From: an uncultured Alphaproteobacteria bacterium
GTDB lineage: Bacteria > Pseudomonadota > Alphaproteobacteria > Rs-D84
Assembly (NCBI GenBank): GCA_904502245.1
Contig: CAJGDN010000001.1
Coordinates: 1-56,729 of the forward strand
DNA length: 56,729 nucleotides
Direction: 5' to 3'
Each line of letters starts with the position of its first letter. Position 1 is the first letter of the stretch. Made by a program: the position numbers and the translations under genes. The notes below the pieces were generated by a model that was given only the letters and a program-made list of their open reading frames with translations, searched no databases and was not told where the DNA came from. Below, piece by piece: positions 16,859 to 24,336 of the stretch.

Positions 16859-16886
16859 AATCCCGGATATTTCTGGGATTTTTTTA
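16859..16886 (+). terminator. Terminator of the 178-aa protein gene
   Basis: AATCCCGGA pairs with TTCTGGGATT (one G-T), followed by a run of T. Confidence 0.88.
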
Positions 16887-16896
16887 TGTCAATTAT

Positions 16897-16925
16897 TTGT
16901 TTTTTAGGTTTTTTTATGATATAAT
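16897..16925 (+). promoter_or_regulatory. carD promoter
   Basis: TTGTTT (16897-16902), 17-base spacer, perfect TATAAT (16920-16925). A six-codon ATG frame (16933-16953) begins seven bases after the -10 box and ends 13 bases before carD. Confidence 0.7.
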
Positions 16926-16966
16926 CACCAAGATGAGAGAATGGCAACCGTAAAAGGGTATCCATA

Positions 16967-17527
16967 ATGCCAAGTAAAAAATTAGATTTTAAAACAGGAC
17001 AATACGTTGTTTATCCAACCCAAGGGGTGGGTAAGCTGCTGCGTATAGAAGAACAAACAGTCGGTGGTCAAAAGGTTAAAATGTTGGTGATTGATTTTGA
17101 ACGTAATCACATGACATTGCGGGTGCCGGTTGAACGTGCAGAAATTTCTGGACTGCGTCCGTTGACGTCGGCTAAGAAAATGGACGAAGCGATTGCGTCT
17201 GCCAAAGGGCGTGCGGGTGCAAAACGTATGATTTGGGCGCGTCGTGCCGCACAGTATGAAGAAAATATTAATTCTGGTGACCCGATGAAGCTGGCCGAGG
17301 TGGTGCGCGACCTGCAACGTCGCAGTGCGGCGGATACAATGACGTTTTCTGCACGTCAATTATATTTGCGCGCATTGGAACGTATGGCCCAGGAATTTGC
17401 AGTTTTGCATAAATTAGATCTGGATGCTGCGTCAGATAAGATTGAAGATATTTTGGGAATCCCAAAAGAGATTGATTTGAATGCAGTTGATGTTGATGAA
17501 GAAGATATCGAAGAAGATGAAGCATAG
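16967..17527 (+). CDS. carD: CarD/CdnL family transcriptional regulator
   Basis: CarD/CdnL proteins bind the RNA polymerase beta subunit and stabilise the open complex, notably at rRNA promoters. The 186-aa product has the N-terminal polymerase-interacting Tudor-like domain (FKTGQYVVYPTQGVGKLLRIE, residues 8-28, and LRVPVERAEISGLRPL). The C-terminal helical DNA-binding domain includes RRAAQYEENINSGDPMKLAEVVRDL and LSARQ/RALERMAQEFAVL-type helices. The tail is very acidic (about 160-186). An AAAAGGG site precedes ATG 16967. Its own promoter and terminator make it monocistronic. The family is standard in Alphaproteobacteria. Confidence 0.95.
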   Translation: MPSKKLDFKTGQYVVYPTQGVGKLLRIEEQTVGGQKVKMLVIDFERNHMTLRVPVERAEISGLRPLTSAKKMDEAIASAKGRAGAKRMIWARRAAQYEENINSGDPMKLAEVVRDLQRRSAADTMTFSARQLYLRALERMAQEFAVLHKLDLDAASDKIEDILGIPKEIDLNAVDVDEEDIEEDEA

Positions 17528-17530
17528 ATG

Positions 17531-17555
17531 TCCCGCCATTTGGCGGGATTTATAT
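17531..17555 (+). terminator. Terminator of carD
   Basis: TCCCGCCA / TGGCGGGA stem with a two-base loop, then a short, interrupted T-run (TTTATATT). Confidence 0.8.
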
Positions 17556-17643
17556 TAGATTAAAAATAAATTGTGTTTTTTCTCTTTACAAAAATCCTTA
17601 AAATATGTAAAATTATACACAGAAGCAAGAAGGGAAAGAGAAA

Positions 17644-18444
17644 ATGTTATCGTACAAATTTAAACATCTGTGTTCACGCATTATTGCCTCGTTGTCTGCG
17701 TTTGGAATTATTAGTGTCGTACGTGATGCGAATGCGCAAAGTTTTGCTGGTGGAGAAGAGATCACATGGACAGCTCAGGGACCGGTATCATTATTTGTTG
17801 CACAATATGTGCAGGACCCTTGTCCTTTGTCTTCGAGTGATGGTACAGAAATTAATCCCCAAAAGCAGATTAAATCGTTTTATTATTCTGGTGCTGGGTC
17901 GGCTGGTACAAATGACCGTTGTGTATATGTATGTCGTTCTGCGCCGGGATCTGACAGTGCCAGAGTGTATAATTATGCAGAATATGCCTATGTTGGTGGG
18001 GCGTCTGCGGGGTTTGGGCCGCATGATGAATTGAATAATAGACTTGATAATACTTCTGGTCTTTACAGTGTTGGGACGTATATTGCGCCGGCGTTTTCGG
18101 CTAATCTGATGGCGGCTGATGGACAGCCGTATGGTGAAGGTTATGTCAAAGCTTCGCTGCACGGTGATTTAAAGGAAGAATGGTTTTCTGGTTTAATTGA
18201 TGCATCGGCAGCTGATAAATATTCTTATACAGGAACATCTGTTGTTGTTGTGACGCCGGATCAGGCAAAGACGTATACGGATGATATCTGTATTAAGAGA
18301 GCGCAAACAGTTACGTTTGATTGTGAAGATGGTCAGAATAGTGCGACAATGGCGATTCGTTGGAATGAAACATTGGATGTGCCTGATGGTGATATGTGTG
18401 TGCCGCAACCTGGGCAAATGTTTAAACATTGGACGTTGCAATGA
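17644..18444 (+). CDS. Exported protein with a C-terminal repeat-like module, 266 aa
   Basis: Not recognised as a known enzyme. The first 32 residues look like a long signal peptide ending DANAQ. The mature part has cysteines spaced as CP, CVYVC, DIC, DCEDG and DMC, and a Ser/Tyr/Gly-rich body. The last 45 residues (VTFDCEDGQNSATM..., DVPDGDMCVPQPGQMFKHW) resemble the Listeria-Bacteroides repeat, in which a VTF strand is followed by a GxxFxxW ending; that comparison is from memory. The upstream leader has GGGAAAG as ribosome-binding site. It is monocistronic with its own terminator. Likely surface-exposed. Confidence 0.65.
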   Translation: MLSYKFKHLCSRIIASLSAFGIISVVRDANAQSFAGGEEITWTAQGPVSLFVAQYVQDPCPLSSSDGTEINPQKQIKSFYYSGAGSAGTNDRCVYVCRSAPGSDSARVYNYAEYAYVGGASAGFGPHDELNNRLDNTSGLYSVGTYIAPAFSANLMAADGQPYGEGYVKASLHGDLKEEWFSGLIDASAADKYSYTGTSVVVVTPDQAKTYTDDICIKRAQTVTFDCEDGQNSATMAIRWNETLDVPDGDMCVPQPGQMFKHWTLQ

Positions 18445-18458
18445 ATTAATCTGCTTAT

Positions 18459-18484
18459 AAACCGGGGTGTTACCCGGTTTTTTT
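18459..18484 (+). terminator. Terminator of the 266-aa exported protein gene
   Basis: AAACCGGG / CCCGGTTT stem plus T-run. Confidence 0.9.
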
Positions 18485-18583
18485 GTGACTGTTTGTTTTT
18501 CTTGTTGGTATTATTTTCTTTTTGTTTTGTACGTGTGTAGCGTTTTGGTGTTGTGCAATCTATTTTTATAGTGTTGATGTGTG

Positions 18584-18610
18584 AAAGAAAAATCCCGCCA
18601 TTTGGCGGGG
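18584..18610 (-). terminator. Terminator of the 271-aa exported protein gene
   Basis: CCCGCCA / TGGCGGG stem. On the minus strand it is followed by ATTTTTCTTT. Confidence 0.85.
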
Positions 18611-18613
18611 TGT

Positions 18614-19429
18614 TTATTGCAAGAATTGTGTAAGGTTTCCACCCAGGGATTTTAGTGCGCCGCCAACACCGCTGTTCGCGGAACCCTGGACAATTTGCAT
18701 AATTTGTGAAGTGTTTGTGCTTTGGCCCAGATTGCCGATTGAACCAACCAGGAATTCGCCCCACATTGCGCGTTTGCGTGCGTTTAATTTTGCGTTTGAA
18801 CAATTTTCAATTTTTGCCATTAATGTGCCAGCCATTTTGGCTTCGTCTGGGGTGTAATCTTGTTCGGAAAAATCAACCAGATTAAACAAATCGTACATAT
18901 TAGTGACATATTGTCTGTTTTTTTCTGCGCATGATGATTGGCTGGGGTCGTCTGTGCAATAATATGCCTTTTGTGCACGTGGATATTTGTGCCAAATCAT
19001 GTTTTTATCGCTGGAATCATCAAAATAATCATAACATATCAGCGATTCTTCTTCGGTGGCGGCCGCGATTTGTATGGATGTTTGGTATCCGCCGGTTGCG
19101 CTGCTGCATGCATGGATGTTCCCCAGTGAACTTTCCACTTCTGCAATTGTGGAAGCGCCAGTTTTTATCCATTCTTTGAATATTTTGTTAACGAATTCTA
19201 TGTCTTGGGCCGAAGGAATACATTCGGCGGTCAGTGCCTTTTGTTTGTTGGTTATGTCCTTGATGCCTGTATATAAATTTATAACCGTCGGTAATATGCT
19301 GGCCCCGGTTTGTTTTATGTCATTTTGTTTTGTGGTAACCGTTGCAGCCTTTTTAATTGTGACAGCATCTGCTGACACAAATTGTGTCATGCAAACCAAT
19401 CCGGCAAAAAGCAGTGATTTTACTTTCAT
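18614..19429 (-). CDS. Exported hypothetical protein, 271 aa
   Basis: I cannot assign a family. The start MKVKSLLFAGLVCMTQFVSADA is a clear signal peptide (cut near residue 21). The mature protein is mostly alpha-helical by composition, with about seven cysteines (ECIPSAQD, HACSSAT, ICYDYF, YYCTDDPSQSSCAEK, ENCSNAK). It ends in a Gly/Asn/Ser-rich stretch (QGSANSGVGGALKSLGGNL). The ATG lies eight bases after an AGAGA-type weak ribosome-binding site. It is convergent with the 266-aa gene and divergent from lptC, and appears monocistronic. Its size and helical character allow a periplasmic or secreted role; I infer nothing more. Confidence 0.62.
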   Translation of the reverse strand: MKVKSLLFAGLVCMTQFVSADAVTIKKAATVTTKQNDIKQTGASILPTVINLYTGIKDITNKQKALTAECIPSAQDIEFVNKIFKEWIKTGASTIAEVESSLGNIHACSSATGGYQTSIQIAAATEEESLICYDYFDDSSDKNMIWHKYPRAQKAYYCTDDPSQSSCAEKNRQYVTNMYDLFNLVDFSEQDYTPDEAKMAGTLMAKIENCSNAKLNARKRAMWGEFLVGSIGNLGQSTNTSQIMQIVQGSANSGVGGALKSLGGNLTQFLQ

Positions 19430-19480
19430 CTCTCTTGAAAGTAATTATAACATAAAAAATGGCACAGATAAATATAAAAA

Positions 19481-19509
19481 TTGCATTTTTGTTATTTGCG
19501 CGCTAAACT
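19481..19509 (+). promoter_or_regulatory. lptC promoter, leaderless start
   Basis: TTGCAT (19481-19486), 17-base spacer, TAAACT (19504-19509), six bases before the GTG start codon of lptC. Confidence 0.5.
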
Positions 19510-19515
19510 GGGGGT

Positions 19516-19995
19516 GTGCACAAGGATAAACGTAATTTTATTATTTTGTCTAAACATAAACGACTGAAACGTTTGTGGCAGTTCTTCTTTACGGGTTGGG
19601 GACTGGTTATGGTGGCTGCACTGGTTGCGGGTGCATTGTTTACTAAGCAGTTGCTGTGGACACCAATTTCTGTAATTAATATGGCTGATATTGTCACAAA
19701 TCAATTTAAAATGTCGAATGCTGCATTTGTTGGTACTGATAAAAATGGCGAGCCGTTTAAATTGCGGGCCAGGGTAGGGTACCAGGAATATGATAGCCCA
19801 GATATTGTTTATATGGATACTGTTTCTGGTACGGTCAGTCGCGTTATGGGTGGAGCAAAGATTATTGATAATATTGTTGCAAAGCAGGGACAATATAATC
19901 GAAAAAATAAAACAATCACATTGATGGGGGATGTACGTGTGGATTCCAGCAATGGCGATAAACTGAGAACTGATGAATTGGTGATTAAGTTATGA
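19516..19995 (+). CDS. lptC: LPS transport bitopic protein LptC
   Basis: LptC passes lipopolysaccharide from the LptBFG extractor to the periplasmic bridge. The 159-aa product has a cytoplasmic basic N-terminus, one membrane segment (about residues 26-46, GLVMVAALVAGALF) and a beta-jellyroll periplasmic domain (FVGTDKNGEPFKLRARVGYQ, VSGTVSRVMGGAKIIDNIVAKQGQYN, ITLMGDVRVDSSNGDKLRTDEL). The start is a GTG at 19516. No ATG lies upstream of the membrane segment and no ribosome-binding site is obvious, but a -10 box lies six bases away. The stop overlaps lptB by four bases, so the two are translationally coupled. lptA, often located between lptC and lptB, is missing here. Confidence 0.88.
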   Translation: MHKDKRNFIILSKHKRLKRLWQFFFTGWGLVMVAALVAGALFTKQLLWTPISVINMADIVTNQFKMSNAAFVGTDKNGEPFKLRARVGYQEYDSPDIVYMDTVSGTVSRVMGGAKIIDNIVAKQGQYNRKNKTITLMGDVRVDSSNGDKLRTDELVIKL

Positions 19996-20720
19996 AACAA
20001 TCGATATTACGTGTTCAACATTTGTCAAAAACATACGGAAAACGTATGGTTATTAAAGATGTTTCGTTAGAAGCGCGTCAAGGAGAGTCTGTCGGGTTGC
20101 TGGGGCCAAATGGTGCGGGTAAAACAACTGCTTTTTATTGTATAACGGGTCAATTGGCGGCAACAGGTGGACAGATATTCTTGAATTCTCAGGATATTAC
20201 GCATTTGCCGTTCTATCAGCGTGCGCGCCTGCATATCGGATATCTGCCCCAGGAAAATAGTGTTTTTCGTGGGTTGACGGTTGAACAAAATATTATGGCG
20301 ATTTTAGAGGTTGTTGAACCAGACAGAAAAAAACGTAAAAAGAAACTGGATTCATTGTTAGAAGAATTTTCAATCGCCAGTTTGCGTCACAGTCCAGCGA
20401 CTGCGTTATCGGGCGGTGAACGCAGACGTGTCGAAATTGCGCGTGCGTTGGCAAATGACCCAAAGTTTATTTTGTTGGATGAACCATTCGCGGGTATTGA
20501 TCCAATTGCAGTTAATGAAATTCGCAGTTTGGTGTCACAATTAAAAAACCGTGGTCTGGGCGTTATTATTACAGATCATAATGTTCGTGAAACATTAGGA
20601 ATTACAGATCGTAGTTATGTTTTGCATGATGGAAAGATATTGAAGCATGGAACAACATCTGAAATCGTTCAGGATGAAATGGTAAAGAAAGTTTATCTGG
20701 GGGAAGATTTCGTTATGTAA
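19992..20720 (+). CDS. lptB: LPS export ABC transporter ATP-binding protein LptB
   Basis: LptB is the cytoplasmic ATPase that powers lipopolysaccharide extraction from the inner membrane with LptF, LptG and LptC. The 242-aa sequence has Walker A GPNGAGKT (38-45), the Q-loop region YLPQENSVF, the ABC signature LSGGE (139-143), Walker B FILLDEP (159-165) and the switch His in ITDHNVRETL. The last is an LptB-specific motif and distinguishes it from amino-acid transporters. It overlaps lptC by ATGA. A bidirectional terminator follows at once. Confidence 0.96.
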   Translation: MKQSILRVQHLSKTYGKRMVIKDVSLEARQGESVGLLGPNGAGKTTAFYCITGQLAATGGQIFLNSQDITHLPFYQRARLHIGYLPQENSVFRGLTVEQNIMAILEVVEPDRKKRKKKLDSLLEEFSIASLRHSPATALSGGERRRVEIARALANDPKFILLDEPFAGIDPIAVNEIRSLVSQLKNRGLGVIITDHNVRETLGITDRSYVLHDGKILKHGTTSEIVQDEMVKKVYLGEDFVM

Positions 20721-20746
20721 AAAAACGGGGTGCGCCCCGTTTTTAT
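20721..20746. terminator. Bidirectional terminator between lptB and the kinase gene
   Basis: ACGGGG / CCCCGT stem with A-run on the left and T-run on the right. It serves lptB (+) and the convergent APH-like gene (-), whose stop lies inside the right arm. Confidence 0.85.
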
Positions 20747-21666
20747 TTAGAAAATTGCCGTTCTAATGCCTTTATGTTTGATATTTGTTCACGCATAAAT
20801 GCAACCTTGTTTTCGTTATTATCTATGCTTTTTTGACATGTTGGATTATTACGCAGGTCGTCGGATGCCTTGATAAAACGTTTCAGTAATGCAACCATCA
20901 GGCGATACTTCATAATTTCGCGTAAGGCTGGATTTTGTATGCTGGGCATGCTGTATTCTGAATTGTTGTGCAGTTTACAGTATGTTTCGTACACAGGTCT
21001 GAAAATATTCAATTCAATTTGTAATGGTGCAAAAATATCACGGTAAATAAAGCGATAGTTTGCCTCAGCAAAGTCAATAAATGACAATGTACTGGTTTCT
21101 GGGTCGTAAATTACATTGCCTGGATTCAGGTCGCAATGCGACCATGCAGGACGTGTTTCATATTCAAATGTGCCAACACGATCGCGAATCGATGACATTT
21201 GGTAAACTTCTTCAGCGTTAAACCATTTTGACATTTTATTTGTTACGAAATTGTCCAGTCGATTAAATTTTAATTCAGATGCGATTTTGTGTTTTTGTAA
21301 TTCTTGGACCGGTTTTAATTCATTCATGTCAACCAAGAATGCGGCGATTCCGTCAATGATTTCATAACGTTGGCGACGTGAAACTGTGGAAAATAATTCG
21401 TGTGTTAATGGTTGGCCGTGGGCGCGTTCTTCCAATAACTGAAATTCATCATCCTTGATAAAGCGCATGCGTGGAATGTTATAGCGTGGATTACCAACAT
21501 TATAGATTTCATCAATTATTTCTTTTGTGCGATGTTGTTTCGCTAACCACTTTTGTCGTGCGTCATCACCCAATGTTGGCAGGGGGCGTTTCATAACAAA
21601 GTCTGCCCCAAAATCTGCGATATAGGTTTCTCGTCCGTGTATAAGATTTTTTAATACGTCTGCCAT
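20743..21666 (-). CDS. APH-fold small-molecule kinase
   Basis: A 307-aa protein of the aminoglycoside phosphotransferase/choline kinase superfamily, which moves phosphate from ATP to a small molecule or, rarely, a protein. The catalytic loop HCDLNPGNVIYD (about residues 189-200) has the Brenner motif HxDxxxxN, and SFIDFAEANY (about 208-217) supplies the metal-binding Asp. The N-lobe is less conserved: FVMKRPL could provide the ATP-binding Lys. The substrate cannot be told. The start (21666) lies four bases after the stop of the Fic-like gene, so the two form one operon under the promoter at 22433-22461. A link to metabolism or resistance is not shown; a functional link to the Fic-like partner is inference. 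Confidence 0.8.
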   Translation of the reverse strand: MADVLKNLIHGRETYIADFGADFVMKRPLPTLGDDARQKWLAKQHRTKEIIDEIYNVGNPRYNIPRMRFIKDDEFQLLEERAHGQPLTHELFSTVSRRQRYEIIDGIAAFLVDMNELKPVQELQKHKIASELKFNRLDNFVTNKMSKWFNAEEVYQMSSIRDRVGTFEYETRPAWSHCDLNPGNVIYDPETSTLSFIDFAEANYRFIYRDIFAPLQIELNIFRPVYETYCKLHNNSEYSMPSIQNPALREIMKYRLMVALLKRFIKASDDLRNNPTCQKSIDNNENKVAFMREQISNIKALERQFSK

Positions 21667-21670
21667 GCTA

Positions 21671-22396
21671 TTAAATCGTTTTTGATTTTGTTAACAGTTT
21701 AATTATGTCTTCTTGGGAACGTATCATGCAGGACTGCATGTATGCATAGTATGCGCGTTTGTTTCCACTGGCATAATTCGCAATTGCTTCTTTGTACTTT
21801 TGTTTGTCTGTACGACGGTTGAATACGATTGGGCGATATCCCCCTTGGACCAGAATCCAATTCATAATCAGTCGCGCAGTACGTTTGTTGAAATCGTCAA
21901 ATGGTTGTAGTGCAATTAACTCATAATGAATTTTAAATGCGCGATGCAAAATGCTATCTTTGCTGTTTTTATAATTGTAAAAGATGTCATTAATGCCACG
22001 TTGTACTTTTTCGGGTCTTGGGGCGTGCATGCGTTGGCCGTTAACCGTTATCTCAATTATCTTGTTTGTGCTGCGATAGCGGGCGCCATCAATATGTGTG
22101 TTGGTGCATAATATGCCATGTATGTCCAGCAGGGCTTTCTCGTTAATTTCTGTATTGGGGTTTTCAAGTATGTAATCATATGCCAGCCCCAGATTGCGCA
22201 TGCAATTAAAATCAAGATATGGTTGCTGTTCCTTGCTTGGGACAAAGAACAAGGTGCGGGGTTCTGTGTATGAAATTTCATGTCGTAACCAGTTAACGTT
22301 ATTTAAACGCTTTATGCTGCCGGTGCCAGATAACATGTATGTTATAATCTCGCGATTATATTCAATTCTGCTTTTTAATTTCGGTGTTTTGGTCAT
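21671..22396 (-). CDS. Fic-fold protein with a degenerate active site
   Basis: Fic proteins transfer AMP (or, in Doc, phosphate) onto target proteins using a His in the motif HPFxDGNGRxxR. The 241-aa product shows the whole fold: the substrate-flap region EITVNGQRMHAPRPEKV (about 115-131), helix HRAFKIHYELIAL, then QPFDDFNKRTAR at 164-175. The catalytic His is Gln164 and the first Gly is Phe169, while Asn170, Lys171 and Arg172 remain (NKR, as in Doc). It may be catalytically dead, or a binding partner. I chose ATG 22396 because AAGGAG lies upstream; the longer frame starting at 22444 would overlap the promoter. Its stop is four bases from the kinase gene. Confidence 0.85.
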   Translation of the reverse strand: MTKTPKLKSRIEYNREIITYMLSGTGSIKRLNNVNWLRHEISYTEPRTLFFVPSKEQQPYLDFNCMRNLGLAYDYILENPNTEINEKALLDIHGILCTNTHIDGARYRSTNKIIEITVNGQRMHAPRPEKVQRGINDIFYNYKNSKDSILHRAFKIHYELIALQPFDDFNKRTARLIMNWILVQGGYRPIVFNRRTDKQKYKEAIANYASGNKRAYYAYMQSCMIRSQEDIIKLLTKSKTI

Positions 22397-22415
22397 AGGA
22401 GGCTCCTTTGACTTG

Positions 22416-22432
22416 TTTATCGTTTTGATAAA
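22416..22432. promoter_or_regulatory. Possible operator of the fic-kinase operon
   Basis: Perfect inverted repeat TTTATC-gtttt-GATAAA between the -10 box and the ribosome-binding site of the Fic-like gene. The position suits repressor binding, but a small mRNA hairpin is also possible. Confidence 0.35.
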
Positions 22433-22461
22433 AATATAGTACATTAAAACTCTTTTGTCAA
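22433..22461 (-). promoter_or_regulatory. Consensus promoter of the fic-kinase operon
   Basis: On the minus strand, TTGACA (22461-22456), a 17-base spacer and TATATT (22438-22433). The spacer ends TGTAC, giving the shared TTGACAAA...TGTACTA layout. Confidence 0.8.
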
Positions 22462-22498
22462 GTTTTTGTGTGGGTTTTTATTTTTTCTAAAATTCGTA

Positions 22499-22528
22499 TT
22501 GAAATGTGCGGTGGATTTGTTTTATGCT
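22499..22528 (+). promoter_or_regulatory. ctpA promoter
   Basis: TTGAAA (22499-22504), 18-base spacer, TATGCT (22523-22528), about 30 bases before the ctpA ATG. Confidence 0.45.
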
Positions 22529-22556
22529 GTGCACTGAAATGTCTAAGGGGTTATGT

Positions 22557-23972
22557 ATGTTAAAGAATTTATTAGTATTATCAGCATTGTTTGTTCCATT
22601 TGTGGTTGATGCCGCGCCGAAAAAGAAAAAGGAAGAGCCGGTTGTGCATCTAACAGATTCCCAGATTTATGAAGAATTGAAAAAATTGGCTTTGGTTTTT
22701 GAGGTCGCGCGTGAAAATTTTGTAGAAGAGGCGGATGAAAAAAAGATGTTAGAGGCGGCAATGAACGGTATGTTGGGGGCTTTGGACCCACATTCTTCGT
22801 ATTTGTCGGCAGACGATTTCAAAGAATTTAGTGAAAAATCACACGGTGAATTTGGCGGCTTGGGTATTCAGATTACCAGTGATAAAGGCGCAGTGCGCGT
22901 TATTTCGCCAATTGATGATACGCCAGCAGCCAAGGCAGGAATTAAAGCCGGCGACTATATTACCCATATTGATGGTGAACAAGTGTTTGATTTGACATTA
23001 AATCAGGCGGTTAAGAAAATGAAAGGACGCCCAGGTACCAAGGTAAAATTAACAATTGTGTCAGATGATGGTGAATCCAAGACATTAACACTGAAACGTG
23101 CAATTATTAAGGTGGAATCAGTTAAGTCGTCTGAAAAAATGCTGGCGGGTGCAGATGCAGAAGACAAAGATACGCCAAAAATTGGCTACATTCGTATTTC
23201 TGATTTTGGCGCAACAACAGCACGTGATTTAAAAAAGGCATTGGAAAAATTAGAAAAAGCAGGTGTTATTGGATATGTTTTGGATGTGCGTAATAATCCA
23301 GGCGGATATTTGACTGCTGCGATTGAGGTGTCAGATGCGTTTCTGGATGCTGGAGAAATTGTTTCAACGCGTGGCAAGAAGAAATCTGATATTGAACGTG
23401 TATATGCAACGCCGGGGGATTTGGCAAACGGTAAACCAGTTGTGGTTTTGATTAATCATGGGTCGGCATCGGCATCTGAAATTGTTGCGGGGGCATTACA
23501 GGATAATGGACGTGGAATTGTTATGGGGTCACAGTCATTCGGTAAGGGCAGTGTTCAGCAACAAAAACCATTGGGAGATGGTACGGCAATTCATATCACG
23601 ATTGCGCGTTATTATACTCCGTCGGGTCGTTCAATTCAGAACGAAGGTATCACACCAGATGTAGAAGTGTTGCAGTCCAAGGTGGAAGTAATTGAAAAAA
23701 AAGAAAGTATGTATTCTGAGGCGTCATTTAAGAATTCATTGAAAAATGACAAGTCTAAGAAAAAGGATAAAAAGAAATCAGATAAAGGTGATAAGGATTC
23801 AGATGAAGAAACGCCATTTGAGGAATTGACAGACGAAGAAAAGGACGCACGTGATTATCAGTTGCAGCGTGCCATGGGAATGGTTGTTGCAATGGGGAAA
23901 TTGCAGTCGCGTGGCTATGTCGTTCCCGAACAGTTAGATATGGAATCAGAAGAAGCTGTTATAGAAGAATAA
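22557..23972 (+). CDS. ctpA: S41 family C-terminal processing peptidase
   Basis: A periplasmic serine protease that trims or degrades proteins by recognising their C-termini. ATG 22557 (AAGGGG six bases upstream) gives a 471-aa precursor with signal peptide MLKNLLVLSALFVPFVVDA. A helical cap follows, then a PDZ domain (about 99-185, with GGLGIQIT and AGIKAGDYITHIDG), then the peptidase core with DVRNNPGG. The catalytic pair is Ser305 in GSASASE and Lys330 in SFGKGSV. The C-terminal part (about 395-435) is a very charged Lys/Asp/Glu stretch, probably a flexible linker. Length is standard for CtpA. It is monocistronic. Confidence 0.95.
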   Translation: MLKNLLVLSALFVPFVVDAAPKKKKEEPVVHLTDSQIYEELKKLALVFEVARENFVEEADEKKMLEAAMNGMLGALDPHSSYLSADDFKEFSEKSHGEFGGLGIQITSDKGAVRVISPIDDTPAAKAGIKAGDYITHIDGEQVFDLTLNQAVKKMKGRPGTKVKLTIVSDDGESKTLTLKRAIIKVESVKSSEKMLAGADAEDKDTPKIGYIRISDFGATTARDLKKALEKLEKAGVIGYVLDVRNNPGGYLTAAIEVSDAFLDAGEIVSTRGKKKSDIERVYATPGDLANGKPVVVLINHGSASASEIVAGALQDNGRGIVMGSQSFGKGSVQQQKPLGDGTAIHITIARYYTPSGRSIQNEGITPDVEVLQSKVEVIEKKESMYSEASFKNSLKNDKSKKKDKKKSDKGDKDSDEETPFEELTDEEKDARDYQLQRAMGMVVAMGKLQSRGYVVPEQLDMESEEAVIEE

Positions 23973-23975
23973 AAA

Positions 23976-24002
23976 ACTGCCCCAAAATTGGGGCGGTTTT
24001 TT
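23976..24002 (+). terminator. Terminator of ctpA
   Basis: ACTGCCCC / GGGGCGGT stem (one T-G pair) and T-run. Confidence 0.9.
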
Positions 24003-24039
24003 ATTGTCTTAAATAATTGAATTTTTATTTTTCTTGTTT

Positions 24040-24298
24040 TATAATGTTACAGAACCCAAAGGGATTTGGTTTCGGGGTCGTAAGAAAGCCCGCAAAAAAG
24101 CAATGTGATTTCGGTTGCATTGAATCCGCGACAATATTGAGGTGCGCGATGCGCATTTTTTATTGTCATTTGTGCCCCGCATGGTCGGGGGGCCGTCAGT
24201 TATACAATAGGTTTTCCCAAAGGCTGGCGGGGTCATGCTTTTTTGTGATTTTCTTAACCCACCCGACCGCCAATTTCCTTTGGCGGTACATTTTTTTT
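24040..24298 (+). other. Structured region resembling phage C4/ash (Icd-like) loci
   Basis: This 260-base stretch has several hairpins: TGCGC-gat-GCGCA plus six T near 24140-24162, CCCCG-catggt-CGGGG near 24177, and a strong terminator at the end (24266-24298). Broken frames across it read like the leader of Ash/Icd-like proteins, with ARCAFF followed by IGFPKGW, compared with the CVFF...GQPxGWP pattern I remember from that family. Those loci overlap the C4 antisense RNA of phages. The frame carries stops, so a standard protein is unlikely. I regard it as a possible structured RNA or prophage remnant; the family match is from memory. Confidence 0.35.
24266..24298 (+). terminator. Terminator closing the structured region
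   Basis: ACCGCCAA / TTGGCGGT eight-pair stem then ACATTTTTTTT. No coding gene lies immediately upstream, which implies that the 24.0-24.3 kb region is itself transcribed. Confidence 0.75.
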
Positions 24299-24301
24299 AA
24301 A

Positions 24302-24336
24302 ATGCAAGTAAAAATAGGAAACTTTTGCACTTGCAT
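24302..24336. promoter_or_regulatory. Inverted repeat upstream of the autotransporter gene
   Basis: ATGCAAGT (24302-24309) and ACTTGCAT (24329-24336), perfect eight-base arms 19 bases apart, in the leader of the Pmp-type autotransporter. It is a candidate regulator site or an mRNA hairpin. Confidence 0.4.
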
